Positions 50,935-59,226 of a stretch of 64,000 nucleotides of DNA are shown in pieces. Under the pieces are notes generated by a model. The model saw only the letters and a list, made by a program, of their open reading frames with translations. It had not been told where the DNA came from and ran no database searches. Position numbers and translations under genes: made by a program. Positions within the stretch are counted from its first letter, which is position 1; each line of letters begins with the position of its first letter. Source of the stretch: Clostridium sp. D33t1_170424_F3 (GTDB lineage Bacteria > Bacillota > Clostridia > Oscillospirales > Acutalibacteraceae); the NCBI RefSeq assembly GCF_015667585.1, contig NZ_JADPEG010000009.1:1-64000 (forward strand), read 5' to 3'.

Positions 50935-52458
50935 ATGGAAGAAAAAATGCAAAAAACGTCCGGACTGCAGGCGCTGCGGCTGCGCATCAAAGGCCATCCG
51001 TTTCACTACGAGATGGAAAACCTGTGCCGCCTTTTCTTTCCGTATCATAAGATGGAAGTGCTCGCCGGGGAGGAGGCGTCAGAACCGGCCGGGCTGTATG
51101 TGAATACGGAAATGCAGCGATTGGCAGATGGATACCATATCCGGGTGCAGCTTTCAATGGACGCCGATACGTCCACCGCTGAGGAGTCGGTTCCGGGGGA
51201 CGCCCCGGAAAAAGAGCTGGAACGCCGCATGGCTGTTCTGCTCTATGGTTTGCTTATCAAGGCCTGTGGGTTTACGCCTAAATGGGGAATTCTCACGGGC
51301 GTGCGGCCCATCAAGCTGATGCGCCGGCTGTGCGGCGAGTCCGGAGAGGCGGAAGCGTCCCGCTATTTTCAGGAAGAACTGCTGGTCAGTCCGGAAAAAA
51401 CAGAGCTGAGCCTGATTACGATGCGCAATGAACAGAAAATTCTGTCGTTGTCCCGTCCGGAATCGTTCAGCCTGTATGTTTCCATCCCGTTTTGTCCCAC
51501 GCGCTGTTCGTATTGCTCGTTTGTGTCCACCACGGTGGAGCGTGCGGTCAAGCTGATGCCGGAATACTTACCTCTGTTGTGCCGGGAACTGGCGGTTACC
51601 GCGCAGATTGCAAAGGATCTGCATCTGCGGCTGGAATCGGTCTATATCGGCGGAGGGACGCCCACTACGCTTTCCGCGGAGCAGCTGGCGGTGTTGATCG
51701 ATACGATTACGCAACAGTTCGATATGGGTACCTGCCGGGAGTTTACGGTGGAAGCTGGGCGGCCTGACACCATCACAGCGGAGAAGCTGCAGGCGATGCG
51801 GCCGCGCGGCGTGACGCGCATCAGCATCAATCCGCAGACGCTGAACGATCATGTACTGGAAACCATCGGACGGCGCCATACGGCGGCCCAGACGCTGGAT
51901 GCGTTTAATCTGGCGCGGCGTTTCGGCTACGACGACATCAATATGGACCTGATCGTCGGCCTGCCGGAGGATACGCTTGAGAGCTTTCAGAATACGCTGG
52001 ATCAAATACTGGAGCTGGACCCGGAGAGCGTGACCATACATACCCTCGCCCTGAAGCGCTCGGCGCGGTTGAATCAGGAAGAAAACGCGCTGTTCACCCG
52101 GGATGCGGAGATTGCGGCCCGCATGCTGGAGGATGGGGACGCAAAGCTGCTGGGCGCGGGGTACGCGCCGTACTATCTTTATCGCCAGAGCCGCATGGTG
52201 GGCAATCTGGAGAACACCGGGTGGGCAAAGCCCGGCAAAGAAAGCCTGTACAACGTCTATATCATGGACGAAACGCATACGATACTGGCATGCGGGGCAG
52301 GCGCCGTCACCAAGGTCCGCGACCCGAATTCAGATCGCCTGAAACGGATTTTTAACTTTAAATACCCATATGAATATAATAGCAGATATGAGGAAATGCT
52401 TACTAGAAAAGAGCAGGTGAAGGCCATCTATGAGGAATATTCTCAATCTAGGACATAA
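50935..52458 (+). CDS. hemZ: HemZ-like radical SAM enzyme (coproporphyrinogen dehydrogenase family)
   Basis: A 507-residue HemN-family radical SAM protein. The Fe-S motif is SIPFCPTRCSYCSF, followed by VYIGGGTPTTLS, TVEAGRPDTI, RISINPQTLND and DLIVGLPEDT. The N-terminal 160-residue extension is typical of HemZ. Its role in anaerobic heme synthesis is debated, and no heme genes are nearby. TGGGAG precedes ATG 50935. It overlaps the next gene by 29 bases. Confidence 0.92.
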   Translation: MEEKMQKTSGLQALRLRIKGHPFHYEMENLCRLFFPYHKMEVLAGEEASEPAGLYVNTEMQRLADGYHIRVQLSMDADTSTAEESVPGDAPEKELERRMAVLLYGLLIKACGFTPKWGILTGVRPIKLMRRLCGESGEAEASRYFQEELLVSPEKTELSLITMRNEQKILSLSRPESFSLYVSIPFCPTRCSYCSFVSTTVERAVKLMPEYLPLLCRELAVTAQIAKDLHLRLESVYIGGGTPTTLSAEQLAVLIDTITQQFDMGTCREFTVEAGRPDTITAEKLQAMRPRGVTRISINPQTLNDHVLETIGRRHTAAQTLDAFNLARRFGYDDINMDLIVGLPEDTLESFQNTLDQILELDPESVTIHTLALKRSARLNQEENALFTRDAEIAARMLEDGDAKLLGAGYAPYYLYRQSRMVGNLENTGWAKPGKESLYNVYIMDETHTILACGAGAVTKVRDPNSDRLKRIFNFKYPYEYNSRYEEMLTRKEQVKAIYEEYSQSRT

Positions 52459-53404
52459 TTATTTTCAGGTAGAAAATGAACTGGAGCGGATCAATTACCG
52501 CGCCGCACACTGCGCGCCGGAGTTTATCGCCCAGACGGAAATGGCTTTTCACAGGCACATTCAGGCAATTGCGCAGAGAATTGCCGGCATGGAACAGCCC
52601 TGCAAGGTCATGATGCTGGCCGGGCCTTCCAGCAGCGGAAAAACCACCACGGCGCATATCCTGCTCGACGCGCTGCGGGAGTGCGGCATTCGTTCCCAGG
52701 TGATTTCTCTCGATAATTTTTATAAAGGGGAGCGGCAGGCGCCCCTTCTGGAGAACGGCCAGCACGACTATGAGTCGGTGGAGGCGCTGAACGTGTCGCT
52801 GTTGGAACAGTGCCTGCTGGATCTGATGGAGACGGATGCGTGTGACATGCCGGTATTCGATTTTGAGAAACGCATGCCTTCCCCGTTTACCCGCCGGGTT
52901 CAGTTGAGCCCCCGGGAGATGGTTGTGGTTGAGGGCATTCATGCGCTCAATCCGGCGATCAGCCAGCATCTGCCGGAGGAGGGCGTCCTCAAGGCGTATA
53001 TCAGTGTCAAACAGGGGGTGGATGAACAGGGGGAGCCGCTGTTGACGGCAAACCAGCTGCGGCTGATCCGCCGTTTGTTGCGGGATTATCATTTCCGCAA
53101 CAATCCTCTGGAGCGCACGCTGGACATGTGGGAAACCGTTATGGCGGGCGAATATAAATATATCAAGCCCTACCGCGGAGAAGCGGATGTCACGATCAAT
53201 TCCCTGCATTGCTATGAGCCGTGCGTCATGCGGGAGGAAGCGATCCCGCTGCTTCGCGCGGTCAGTCAGGAAAGCGTGAGCGGCGCGCTGGCGTGGGAGC
53301 TGGCGGATCGGCTGGAGCGCTTTGTGCCGATTCCGCAGGAGCTGGTTCCGGAGAGTTCCCTGCTGCGGGAGTTCATCGGCGGCGGGCGGTACAGCGAATC
53401 GTGA
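52430..53404 (+). CDS. Uridine kinase-like nucleoside kinase
   Basis: A 324-residue P-loop kinase. The P-loop is MLAGPSSSGKTTTAHIL, with VISLDNFYKGE and VVVEGIHALNP, typical of the uridine kinase/phosphoribulokinase family. The extended N-terminus places it with the longer clostridial nucleoside kinases rather than with Udk itself, so the substrate is not certain. It begins within the last codons of hemZ. Confidence 0.9.
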   Translation: MRNILNLGHNYFQVENELERINYRAAHCAPEFIAQTEMAFHRHIQAIAQRIAGMEQPCKVMMLAGPSSSGKTTTAHILLDALRECGIRSQVISLDNFYKGERQAPLLENGQHDYESVEALNVSLLEQCLLDLMETDACDMPVFDFEKRMPSPFTRRVQLSPREMVVVEGIHALNPAISQHLPEEGVLKAYISVKQGVDEQGEPLLTANQLRLIRRLLRDYHFRNNPLERTLDMWETVMAGEYKYIKPYRGEADVTINSLHCYEPCVMREEAIPLLRAVSQESVSGALAWELADRLERFVPIPQELVPESSLLREFIGGGRYSES

Positions 53405-53452
53405 ACATAATGAAAATACTTTTTGAACAAACGAGTTTCCGTTCCGTAATGC

Positions 53453-53481
53453 TTGAATCCGTCAAATATTGGTGCTATAAT
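53453..53481 (+). promoter_or_regulatory. SigmaA promoter of the zinc-ribbon gene
   Basis: TTGAAT (53453-53458), 17-base spacer, TATAAT (53476-53481). Confidence 0.85.
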
Positions 53482-53513
53482 TTAACAAATAAAACAAAAA
53501 GGAGTGTGTGAGG

Positions 53514-53879
53514 ATGGGACTTTTTGAAGATGTTGTTGTGAACGCGAAAACAGCAGTAAATGTCGTTGGCAAAAAAGCGGGGCAGATGGTTGATATTTCC
53601 AAGCTCAGGATCAACGCGGCTGATTTGAATAATGAAATTTCCAAACGGTTCGAGGCGCTGGGCAGGGTAATTTACGACGCCAAAAAGACAGAAAACGATT
53701 CGGCGGAGCTGGTCAACGAATGTGTGGCGGCGATCGACGAGCTGTATGAACAGCTGGACGCGGTAAACGAGCAGATTTCCTCGCTCCGCTGCAGGGTTGT
53801 CTGCAAGCAATGCGGGGAAGAGAATTCGGCTGAGGCCTGCTATTGCAGCAAGTGTGGAAACAAGCTGGATCAGGAATAA
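53514..53879 (+). CDS. Zinc-ribbon protein with helical N-terminus
   Basis: A 121-residue protein. About 90 residues are helical, probably coiled-coil (KAGQMVDISKLRINAADLNNEISKRFEAL), followed by a C-terminal zinc ribbon CKQCGEENSAEACYCSKCG with two CxxC pairs. Function is unknown; similar proteins are common in Clostridia as single genes. AAAAGGAG precedes ATG 53514, and it is flanked by its own promoter and terminator. Confidence 0.85.
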   Translation: MGLFEDVVVNAKTAVNVVGKKAGQMVDISKLRINAADLNNEISKRFEALGRVIYDAKKTENDSAELVNECVAAIDELYEQLDAVNEQISSLRCRVVCKQCGEENSAEACYCSKCGNKLDQE

Positions 53880-53892
53880 AGAAAAAACGGCG

Positions 53893-53925
53893 AAGGAGGG
53901 GACGGTCTGTGCCCCTCCTTTTTCT
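53893..53925 (+). terminator. Terminator of the zinc-ribbon gene
   Basis: AAGGAGGGG pairs with CCCCTCCTT around a 10-base loop and is followed by TTT. Confidence 0.9.
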
Positions 53926-54050
53926 GTGCGTGTTTTAGGTCCAGTCCGCGCATGCTGGTCTATTTTTCTGCAGATTGCCGTATAATACAAAAGGACGAAC
54001 GGTTCGGAAACGAACATTACATAAGAAAATGACGGAACGGAAGTGTTGCA

Positions 54051-55802
54051 ATGGGAAAAAAGGCTGGACATACGACGAAACAGAGCTTTTTGCATGGCGC
54101 TTTGATTCTTTTGGTTGCAATCGCGATTGTAAAGGTGATTGGCGCACTGTTCAAAATTCCGTTAAATTTGATCATTACGCCGGTTGGTATGGGGTATTTT
54201 ACCACGGCGTATAACCTGTATAATCCCATTTTCAGCCTGGCGACAGCCGGTTTTCCCATCGCTATCGCACGGCTGGTTTCAGAGAGCTACGCGCGGGGCC
54301 GGTTCCGCGACATCCGGCAGATCCACAAGGTGTCAATCCCAATTTTCCTCACCCTGGGCGCGCTGGCGTTTTGCCTGATGTTTTTCGGCGCAAAGCCCTA
54401 TGTGGCCTATGCCACGGACAGCGGGGATATGAACGCGCTTCCTGCCATCTACGTATTGGCGCCCGCAATTATTTTCAGCAGTATGGTGGCGATCTACCGC
54501 GGCTATTACGAAGGGCTGCGCAATATGTACCCAACGGCTCTTTCTGAAGTGGTGGAGGCCATTTTTAAGCTGATATTGGGTCTTTCCGCCGCCTATTATG
54601 TCATCGGCAAGGGGCTGGAGGAATTCGCCGTCTCCGGAACCGTGTATGGCGCTGCAATGCCGTCTGAAGAGTATGCGAAGGCCGCAACGCTGCCCTATGC
54701 GGCGGCGGGGGCGATTCTGGGCGTTACCGTGGGCGCGCTGTTCAGTTTTTTATTCCTCTGGATCTATCATAAACGCAACGGGGATGGTATCACACAGGAA
54801 ATGCTGCTCGGTTCTCCGCGGCCCCGCCCGATGAAGCAGACGATCAGCCGGATGATCCGTACGGCGATTCCGGTGGCGCTGGGGGCGCTGGCGGTCAACC
54901 TTTCCAGCCTGGTGGACACCACGTTTGTACAGCGGCGCCTGCGGGACATCATGTCGCTCAATCCCGATGTGCTGCTGAACCTGTACAATGGACTGCTCAG
55001 CGATGTGGTCATCCAAACGGACCGTGTGCCGACTTTTCTGTTCGGCTGCTACGGCAACGCTACCACCCTGTTTATGCTGATCCCCGCAATTACGCAGGCG
55101 TTCGGTGTTTCCGCTCTGCCCAGCGTTACCACGGCCTGGACGACGGGGGACCCGAAAAAGATCAAATACAGCATTGAATCCGTGCTGCGCGTGGTGGCGC
55201 TGATCACCATTCCGGCGGGTTTGGGCCTTTCCGTGCTCTCCGGGCCGATCACACGGCTGCTGGGATACAACTCCATTACAGGAAGCATCCTGGTGCTTTT
55301 GGGATTGGGCGCAATCTTCGCGGCGACCAACACGCCGATCAACAGCATGCTGCAGGCGGTCGGGCGCGTGGATATTCCCATCAAGCTCCTGTCCGTCGGA
55401 TTGGTCATCAAGGTGGCATTGAACTATTATCTGGTGGGCATTCCGGAGATCAACGTGATGGGCGCGGGAATTGGCACGCTTGCCTGTTACCTGTTCCTCA
55501 CCATCTTTGCATTGTTTTTCCTGTGCCGTGAAACCAAAGTCAAGCTGAACCTGTTTGCGCTTTTCGTCAAGCCGTTTTTATCCGGCGGCGTCTGTGTGGC
55601 GTCGGCTTATTTTGTACAAAAGTTTGCGGCCCAGCTGATTGGCCAGGACAAAATTGCGACGCTGCTTGCTCTCGCGTCCGCGGTGGTAATTTATACCATT
55701 TGCATGCTGTGGTTGAAAGCGCTGGATAAAAACGATATACTGATGTTGCCCAAGGGACAAAAAATTGCGAAAATACTTGAAAATCATGGGTGGATAAGGT
55801 AA
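54051..55802 (+). CDS. Polysaccharide flippase, SpoVB/MurJ-like (YabM family)
   Basis: A 583-residue membrane protein with about 14 helices, of the MOP/MVF exporter family. N-terminal GALILLVAIAIVKVIGALFKIPL and SLATAGFPIAIARLVSES are typical of SpoVB/YabM. It probably flips a lipid-linked cell-wall or spore-cortex precursor. An N-terminal start at ATG 54051 follows GGAAG. It heads a cluster that matches the Bacillus order yabM, yabN, (HU), yabO, yabP, yabQ, divIC, yabR. Confidence 0.92.
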   Translation: MGKKAGHTTKQSFLHGALILLVAIAIVKVIGALFKIPLNLIITPVGMGYFTTAYNLYNPIFSLATAGFPIAIARLVSESYARGRFRDIRQIHKVSIPIFLTLGALAFCLMFFGAKPYVAYATDSGDMNALPAIYVLAPAIIFSSMVAIYRGYYEGLRNMYPTALSEVVEAIFKLILGLSAAYYVIGKGLEEFAVSGTVYGAAMPSEEYAKAATLPYAAAGAILGVTVGALFSFLFLWIYHKRNGDGITQEMLLGSPRPRPMKQTISRMIRTAIPVALGALAVNLSSLVDTTFVQRRLRDIMSLNPDVLLNLYNGLLSDVVIQTDRVPTFLFGCYGNATTLFMLIPAITQAFGVSALPSVTTAWTTGDPKKIKYSIESVLRVVALITIPAGLGLSVLSGPITRLLGYNSITGSILVLLGLGAIFAATNTPINSMLQAVGRVDIPIKLLSVGLVIKVALNYYLVGIPEINVMGAGIGTLACYLFLTIFALFFLCRETKVKLNLFALFVKPFLSGGVCVASAYFVQKFAAQLIGQDKIATLLALASAVVIYTICMLWLKALDKNDILMLPKGQKIAKILENHGWIR

Positions 55803-55896
55803 TATAAAAGCTGTTCCATTTTTTGCGGGAATTAGAAATTTCAGGAAGCTGAGCGTGCGTCATGTATTTTGGCGCTGGAAACAGAGGTGCAAAATC

Positions 55897-56691
55897 TTGG
55901 ATTTTCAAAGAAAAGAAACCTATGACATCGACGATCTGCTGCAGATCATGAAGCTGCTCCGCGCCCCCGGAGGCTGTCCGTGGGACAGGGAGCAGACGCA
56001 TAAAAGTATCCGCAATTGCTTCATTGAAGAAACCTACGAAGCGGTGGAAGCCATTGACGGCGACGATCCGGCGCTTCTGCAGGAGGAGCTTGGCGACGTC
56101 CTTCTGCAGGTGGTATTCCATGCGGAGCTGGAGAAGGAAGCGGGCCGGTTCACCTTTGCGGATGTGGTGGACGGTATCGCGAAGAAAATGGTGCAGCGCC
56201 ATCCGCATGTGTTTGACACGGTTGTTGTCAACGGCACGGAGGATGTGCTGACCAACTGGGACGCGATCAAAAAGAAAACGAAGGACCAGAAGACCCAGAC
56301 GGAGGTGCTGCAGAGCGTCAGCAAGGCGCTGCCGGCCCTGATGCGCAGCCAGAAGGTGCAGCAAAAGGCGGCGAAGGTCGGCTTTGACTGGCCGGACGTC
56401 TCCGGCGCGCTGGAAAAAGTGGCGGAAGAGACTGCAGAATTGCGGGAGGCGATCGAGAACGGCGCACAGGAAAGCTGTTCCGAGGAACTGGGCGACCTGT
56501 TGTTTTCCGTCGTCAATGTATCCCGCTTTATCGGAGTCAATCCGGAGCAATCTCTGAGCGAGGCCTGCGAAAAATTCATCGCCCGTTTTGCCAAAGTAGA
56601 ACAGCTGGCAAAAGAACGCGGCATGGATATGGCGTCTGCCGGGATTGAATCGCTGGACAAGCTTTGGGATGAAGCGAAAATAATGAAATAA
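55897..56691 (+). CDS. mazG: Nucleoside triphosphate pyrophosphohydrolase MazG
   Basis: A 264-residue enzyme with two MazG domains: FIEETYEAVEAI / EELGDVLLQVVFHAELE and EETAELREAIENG / EELGDLLFSVVNVSRF. It hydrolyses NTPs and dNTPs, removing faulty nucleotides. TTG 55897 lies about 8 bases after AGAGGTG and begins LDFQRKETYDIDDL, while the earlier in-frame ATG at 55861 has no site. It corresponds to the C-terminal half of Bacillus YabN; the methylase half is absent. Confidence 0.94.
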   Translation: MDFQRKETYDIDDLLQIMKLLRAPGGCPWDREQTHKSIRNCFIEETYEAVEAIDGDDPALLQEELGDVLLQVVFHAELEKEAGRFTFADVVDGIAKKMVQRHPHVFDTVVVNGTEDVLTNWDAIKKKTKDQKTQTEVLQSVSKALPALMRSQKVQQKAAKVGFDWPDVSGALEKVAEETAELREAIENGAQESCSEELGDLLFSVVNVSRFIGVNPEQSLSEACEKFIARFAKVEQLAKERGMDMASAGIESLDKLWDEAKIMK

Positions 56692-56758
56692 TTCTCAGCT
56701 TTTTTCATCATACTATGAGAAAGCTGATGAATAATAAAAAAACGGAGGTTAATTCTTC

Positions 56759-57034
56759 ATGAACAAAACAGAATTGATTACCGCTGTTGCGGAAAAAACC
56801 GGTATGTCTAAAAAGGATGCGGACAGCGCGGTAAATGCAGTTATTGATACGATCATTGAAGCGGTTGCCAATGAGGAAAAAGTACAGATTGTCGGCTTTG
56901 GTACCTTTGAGGTGCGCGCGCGCAGCGAGCGCCAGGGCCGCGACCCGCGTACCAATTCCCCGATCACCATCCCGGCTTCCAAGGTTCCGGCTTTTAAGGC
57001 TGGCAAGGCTTTCAAGGACGCCATGGTGAAATAA
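56759..57034 (+). CDS. hup: HU family DNA-binding protein
   Basis: A 91-residue nucleoid protein. MNKTELITAVAEKTGMSKKDAD, VQIVGFGTFEVRARSERQGRDPRT and VPAFKAGKAFKDAM match HU along its length. It binds and bends DNA without sequence preference. CGGAGG precedes the ATG at a spacing of about 10. An intrinsic terminator follows at 57053-57098, so part of the transcript may end here, giving more HU than the downstream genes. Confidence 0.97.
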   Translation: MNKTELITAVAEKTGMSKKDADSAVNAVIDTIIEAVANEEKVQIVGFGTFEVRARSERQGRDPRTNSPITIPASKVPAFKAGKAFKDAMVK

Positions 57035-57052
57035 GGTTTGCCAAGTACTATT

Positions 57053-57098
57053 GGGGCTGCAATGATCCGGAGCCATTCCGGGCTGTTGCGCCCTTTTT
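57053..57098 (+). terminator. Terminator after HU
   Basis: GGGC-GCAA pairs with TTGC-GCCC (one bulged T), with an inner CCGGA/TCCGG hairpin, then TTTTT. It lies 29 bases before the rqcP start and may be partial. Confidence 0.8.
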
Positions 57099-57127
57099 GT
57101 TTTGTGAGAGAAGAAAAGGAGAATAGT

Positions 57128-57388
57128 ATGAGACTGGATAAATACCTGAAGGTTTCCCGCATTATTAAACGCCGCACCGTTGCCAACGAGGCCTGCGACG
57201 CCGGCCGCGTGCTGGTCAACGGCAAGCCGGCGCGCGCTTCCTATGACGTCAAGGAGGGAGATGTCCTGGAACTGCAGCTCGGCCCGCGCAGCGTCAAAGC
57301 AGAGGTGCTGACCGTGGTGGAGTACGTCAGAAAAGAGAACGCGGGAGAAATGTACCGCATTCTGTCCGACGAAGCCGCTAAAGCGTAA
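57128..57388 (+). CDS. rqcP: RNA-binding S4 protein RqcP
   Basis: An 86-residue S4-domain protein. MRLDKYLKVSRIIKRRTVANEACDAGRVLVNGKPA is the S4 fold, matching Bacillus YabO/RqcP, which stabilises the P-site tRNA during C-terminal alanine tailing by RqcH in ribosome quality control. GAAAAGGAG precedes ATG 57128. The longer open frame upstream includes the terminator and is not coding. Confidence 0.94.
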   Translation: MRLDKYLKVSRIIKRRTVANEACDAGRVLVNGKPARASYDVKEGDVLELQLGPRSVKAEVLTVVEYVRKENAGEMYRILSDEAAKA

Positions 57389-57492
57389 CAGCGCCGCATA
57401 AGCGAACCGATCCCCGCATAGGTATGAGACAAGAGCTGTTCCAGCGTTGCCGGGCAGCATTGATTACCAAAAAGCAGTGGGAGGAGTTCAGC

Positions 57493-57777
57493 ATGACAGA
57501 GGAAAAAAAGACCGTGGGCAAATTGCCCCACAGTGTCATATTGGAAAATCGAAAGAATTTTACCGCGACCGGCGTTTCCAATGTGGACAGCTTTGATGAA
57601 CAGACCATTGTGGCTTATACAGATTTGGGAGAGCTGATCGTCAAGGGCAGAAATCTGCATATCAACAAGCTGAATATTGAAACAGGAGAACTCACCCTGG
57701 ACGGCGAGATCGCAAGCCTTTCCTATGCCGAGCCGCAGAGCACCGGAGGCGGACTCTTTTCCAAGCTGTTCAAATGA
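57493..57777 (+). CDS. yabP: Sporulation protein YabP
   Basis: A 94-residue YabP/YqfC-family protein. LPHSVILENRKNFTATGVSNVDSFDE and VAYTDLGELIVKGRNLHINKLNIETGELTLDGEI form the small beta domain. It is needed for spore cortex or coat morphogenesis in relatives. GGGAGGAG precedes ATG 57493. It pairs with yabQ, 16 bases downstream. Confidence 0.94.
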   Translation: MTEEKKTVGKLPHSVILENRKNFTATGVSNVDSFDEQTIVAYTDLGELIVKGRNLHINKLNIETGELTLDGEIASLSYAEPQSTGGGLFSKLFK

Positions 57778-57793
57778 TAGGGAGTGAAGCCTT

Positions 57794-58363
57794 GTGGAAT
57801 TGTCGCTTGCGGTGCAGATGCAGGGGTTTCTGCTCGCCATTGGGGTGGGCTTTGCCCTGGCGATCCTGTACGATGTTTTAAAAATTACCCGGACGATGCT
57901 GCGCAGTACGCCTTCCCATGTGTTCTGGGGCGATATTGTTTTTATGACCGTGGCGGCGATCGTCACGTTTCTGCTGTCCCTGGCCGCCTGCATGGGGGAA
58001 GTGCGGTTCTATATCCTTGCGGGGGAGGGGATCGGCTTTTGCGTCTATTTTCTTACCGTCGGCCTGATCAGTATCCGTATTTTCCGCTTTATTCGTAAGG
58101 TGCTGGATATTTGCCTGTTTAACCCGCTGAAAAAGATTGGCGGTGCAATTGGGCGCTGGATTGGAAAGAAAGTTGCCAAGGCAGCGGACAAAGTAAAAAA
58201 AAGCCGGGCAAAGCGCAAAAACCGCTTGAAACAACGTAAGGATATAGTGTATAATGGTTCCAAGAAATCCAAAAAGAAGCAGAAGAAACAAAAGCTTCAG
58301 AAAGAACAAAAAAAGCGGTCAAAGAGGAGGGCGGATCCAAAGCATGAAAGTTATCAAAACTAA
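57794..58363 (+). CDS. yabQ: Spore cortex biosynthesis protein YabQ
   Basis: A 189-residue membrane protein with about four helices in the first 105 residues (FLLAIGVGFALAILYDVLKI, VFMTVAAIVTFLLSL). The tail of about 70 residues is strongly basic and Lys-rich (SKKSKKKQKKQKLQKEQKKR), longer than in Bacillus. Start is GTG 57794 after AGGGAGTG. It overlaps divIC by 20 bases. Confidence 0.9.
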   Translation: MELSLAVQMQGFLLAIGVGFALAILYDVLKITRTMLRSTPSHVFWGDIVFMTVAAIVTFLLSLAACMGEVRFYILAGEGIGFCVYFLTVGLISIRIFRFIRKVLDICLFNPLKKIGGAIGRWIGKKVAKAADKVKKSRAKRKNRLKQRKDIVYNGSKKSKKKQKKQKLQKEQKKRSKRRADPKHESYQN

Positions 58364-58646
58364 GAAGCAGCGGGGAAGCTTTCTTTTGCGCATTGCTATC
58401 ATGTCCTTTGCCGTCTATATCGTATTTGCTCTGGTGAATCAGCAGGTGCAGATCAGCGAGAGAAGCCAGGAGCTGGCGGAACTCCAGGAGCAAATTCGAA
58501 TTCAGGAGATCAAAAACGACGATATCAAACATTCGCTGGAAGCTGGCGATGAGGAAAACAGCGAGTACATTGAACGTGTGGCCCGCGAAGACCTCAATTA
58601 TGCCCGGCCGGGAGAGCGCGTGTTTGTCAATATCGCAGGGGATTAA
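58344..58646 (+). CDS. divIC: Septum formation initiator DivIC
   Basis: A 100-residue bitopic division protein. A basic N-terminus, one membrane helix (FLLRIAIMSFAVYIVFALV), then a coiled coil (QISERSQELAELQEQIRIQEIKND) and the terminal YIERVAREDLNYARPGERVFV region define it. It works with FtsL/DivIB at the septum. AGGAGGG lies upstream of ATG 58344, within yabQ. Confidence 0.93.
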   Translation: MKVIKTKKQRGSFLLRIAIMSFAVYIVFALVNQQVQISERSQELAELQEQIRIQEIKNDDIKHSLEAGDEENSEYIERVAREDLNYARPGERVFVNIAGD

Positions 58647-58694
58647 ACCCGCGGAGCAGGAAACAGCTTTGCTTAAGGAGGAAAACACTTACAT

Positions 58695-59144
58695 ATGCAG
58701 CTTGAGGTAGGAGCCGTTCTGGAAGGGAAGGTTACAGGGATTACCAATTTTGGCGCGTTTGTAGAGTTGCCGGGCGGCAAGACCGGTATGGTCCATATTT
58801 CGGAGATTGCGCCGACTTTTGTCAAGGAGATCCGCGACTATGTCACGGAAAACCAAGTGGTTAAAGTAAAAGTGATGAGCATCAGTGAGGAAGGCAAGGT
58901 CAGTCTCTCAATCAAAAAGGCTGTTGCGCCGCCGCCTCCCAGAAGTTCTGCTCCTGTACAGCGTCCTGTACGGCCGGGGAATTACGAATGGCAGGGTCGG
59001 AAAAGTGAACCGGCCAGTTTTGAAGACATGATGTCCCGGTTTAAACAGACCAGCGACGAAAAAATGTCTGATTTAAAGCGCTGTATGGATTCCAAGCGCG
59101 GCGGGTATTCCCGTCACGGCGGCGGGTCCGGACAGCCAAAATAA
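58695..59144 (+). CDS. yabR: S1 RNA-binding domain protein (YabR-like)
   Basis: A 149-residue protein with one S1 domain (QLEVGAVLEGKVTGITNFGAFVELPGGKTGMVHISEIA), a proline-rich linker and a Lys/Gly-rich tail ending GGYSRHGGGSGQPK. Its role is probably RNA or ribosome binding; Bacillus YabR is similar. AAGGAGG precedes the ATG. It ends the cluster before a terminator. Confidence 0.92.
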   Translation: MQLEVGAVLEGKVTGITNFGAFVELPGGKTGMVHISEIAPTFVKEIRDYVTENQVVKVKVMSISEEGKVSLSIKKAVAPPPPRSSAPVQRPVRPGNYEWQGRKSEPASFEDMMSRFKQTSDEKMSDLKRCMDSKRGGYSRHGGGSGQPK

Positions 59145-59154
59145 AGAAAAAATG

Positions 59155-59181
59155 AGCGGAGTGCATGCACTCCGCTTTTTT
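59155..59181 (+). terminator. Terminator of the yabM-yabR cluster
   Basis: AGCGGAGTG pairs with CACTCCGCT around a 4-base loop and is followed by TTTTT. Confidence 0.92.
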
Positions 59182-59226
59182 GCAGATTCTATACTTGTGT
59201 TCAGTCAAATTGACAGGAGGAAGCGT

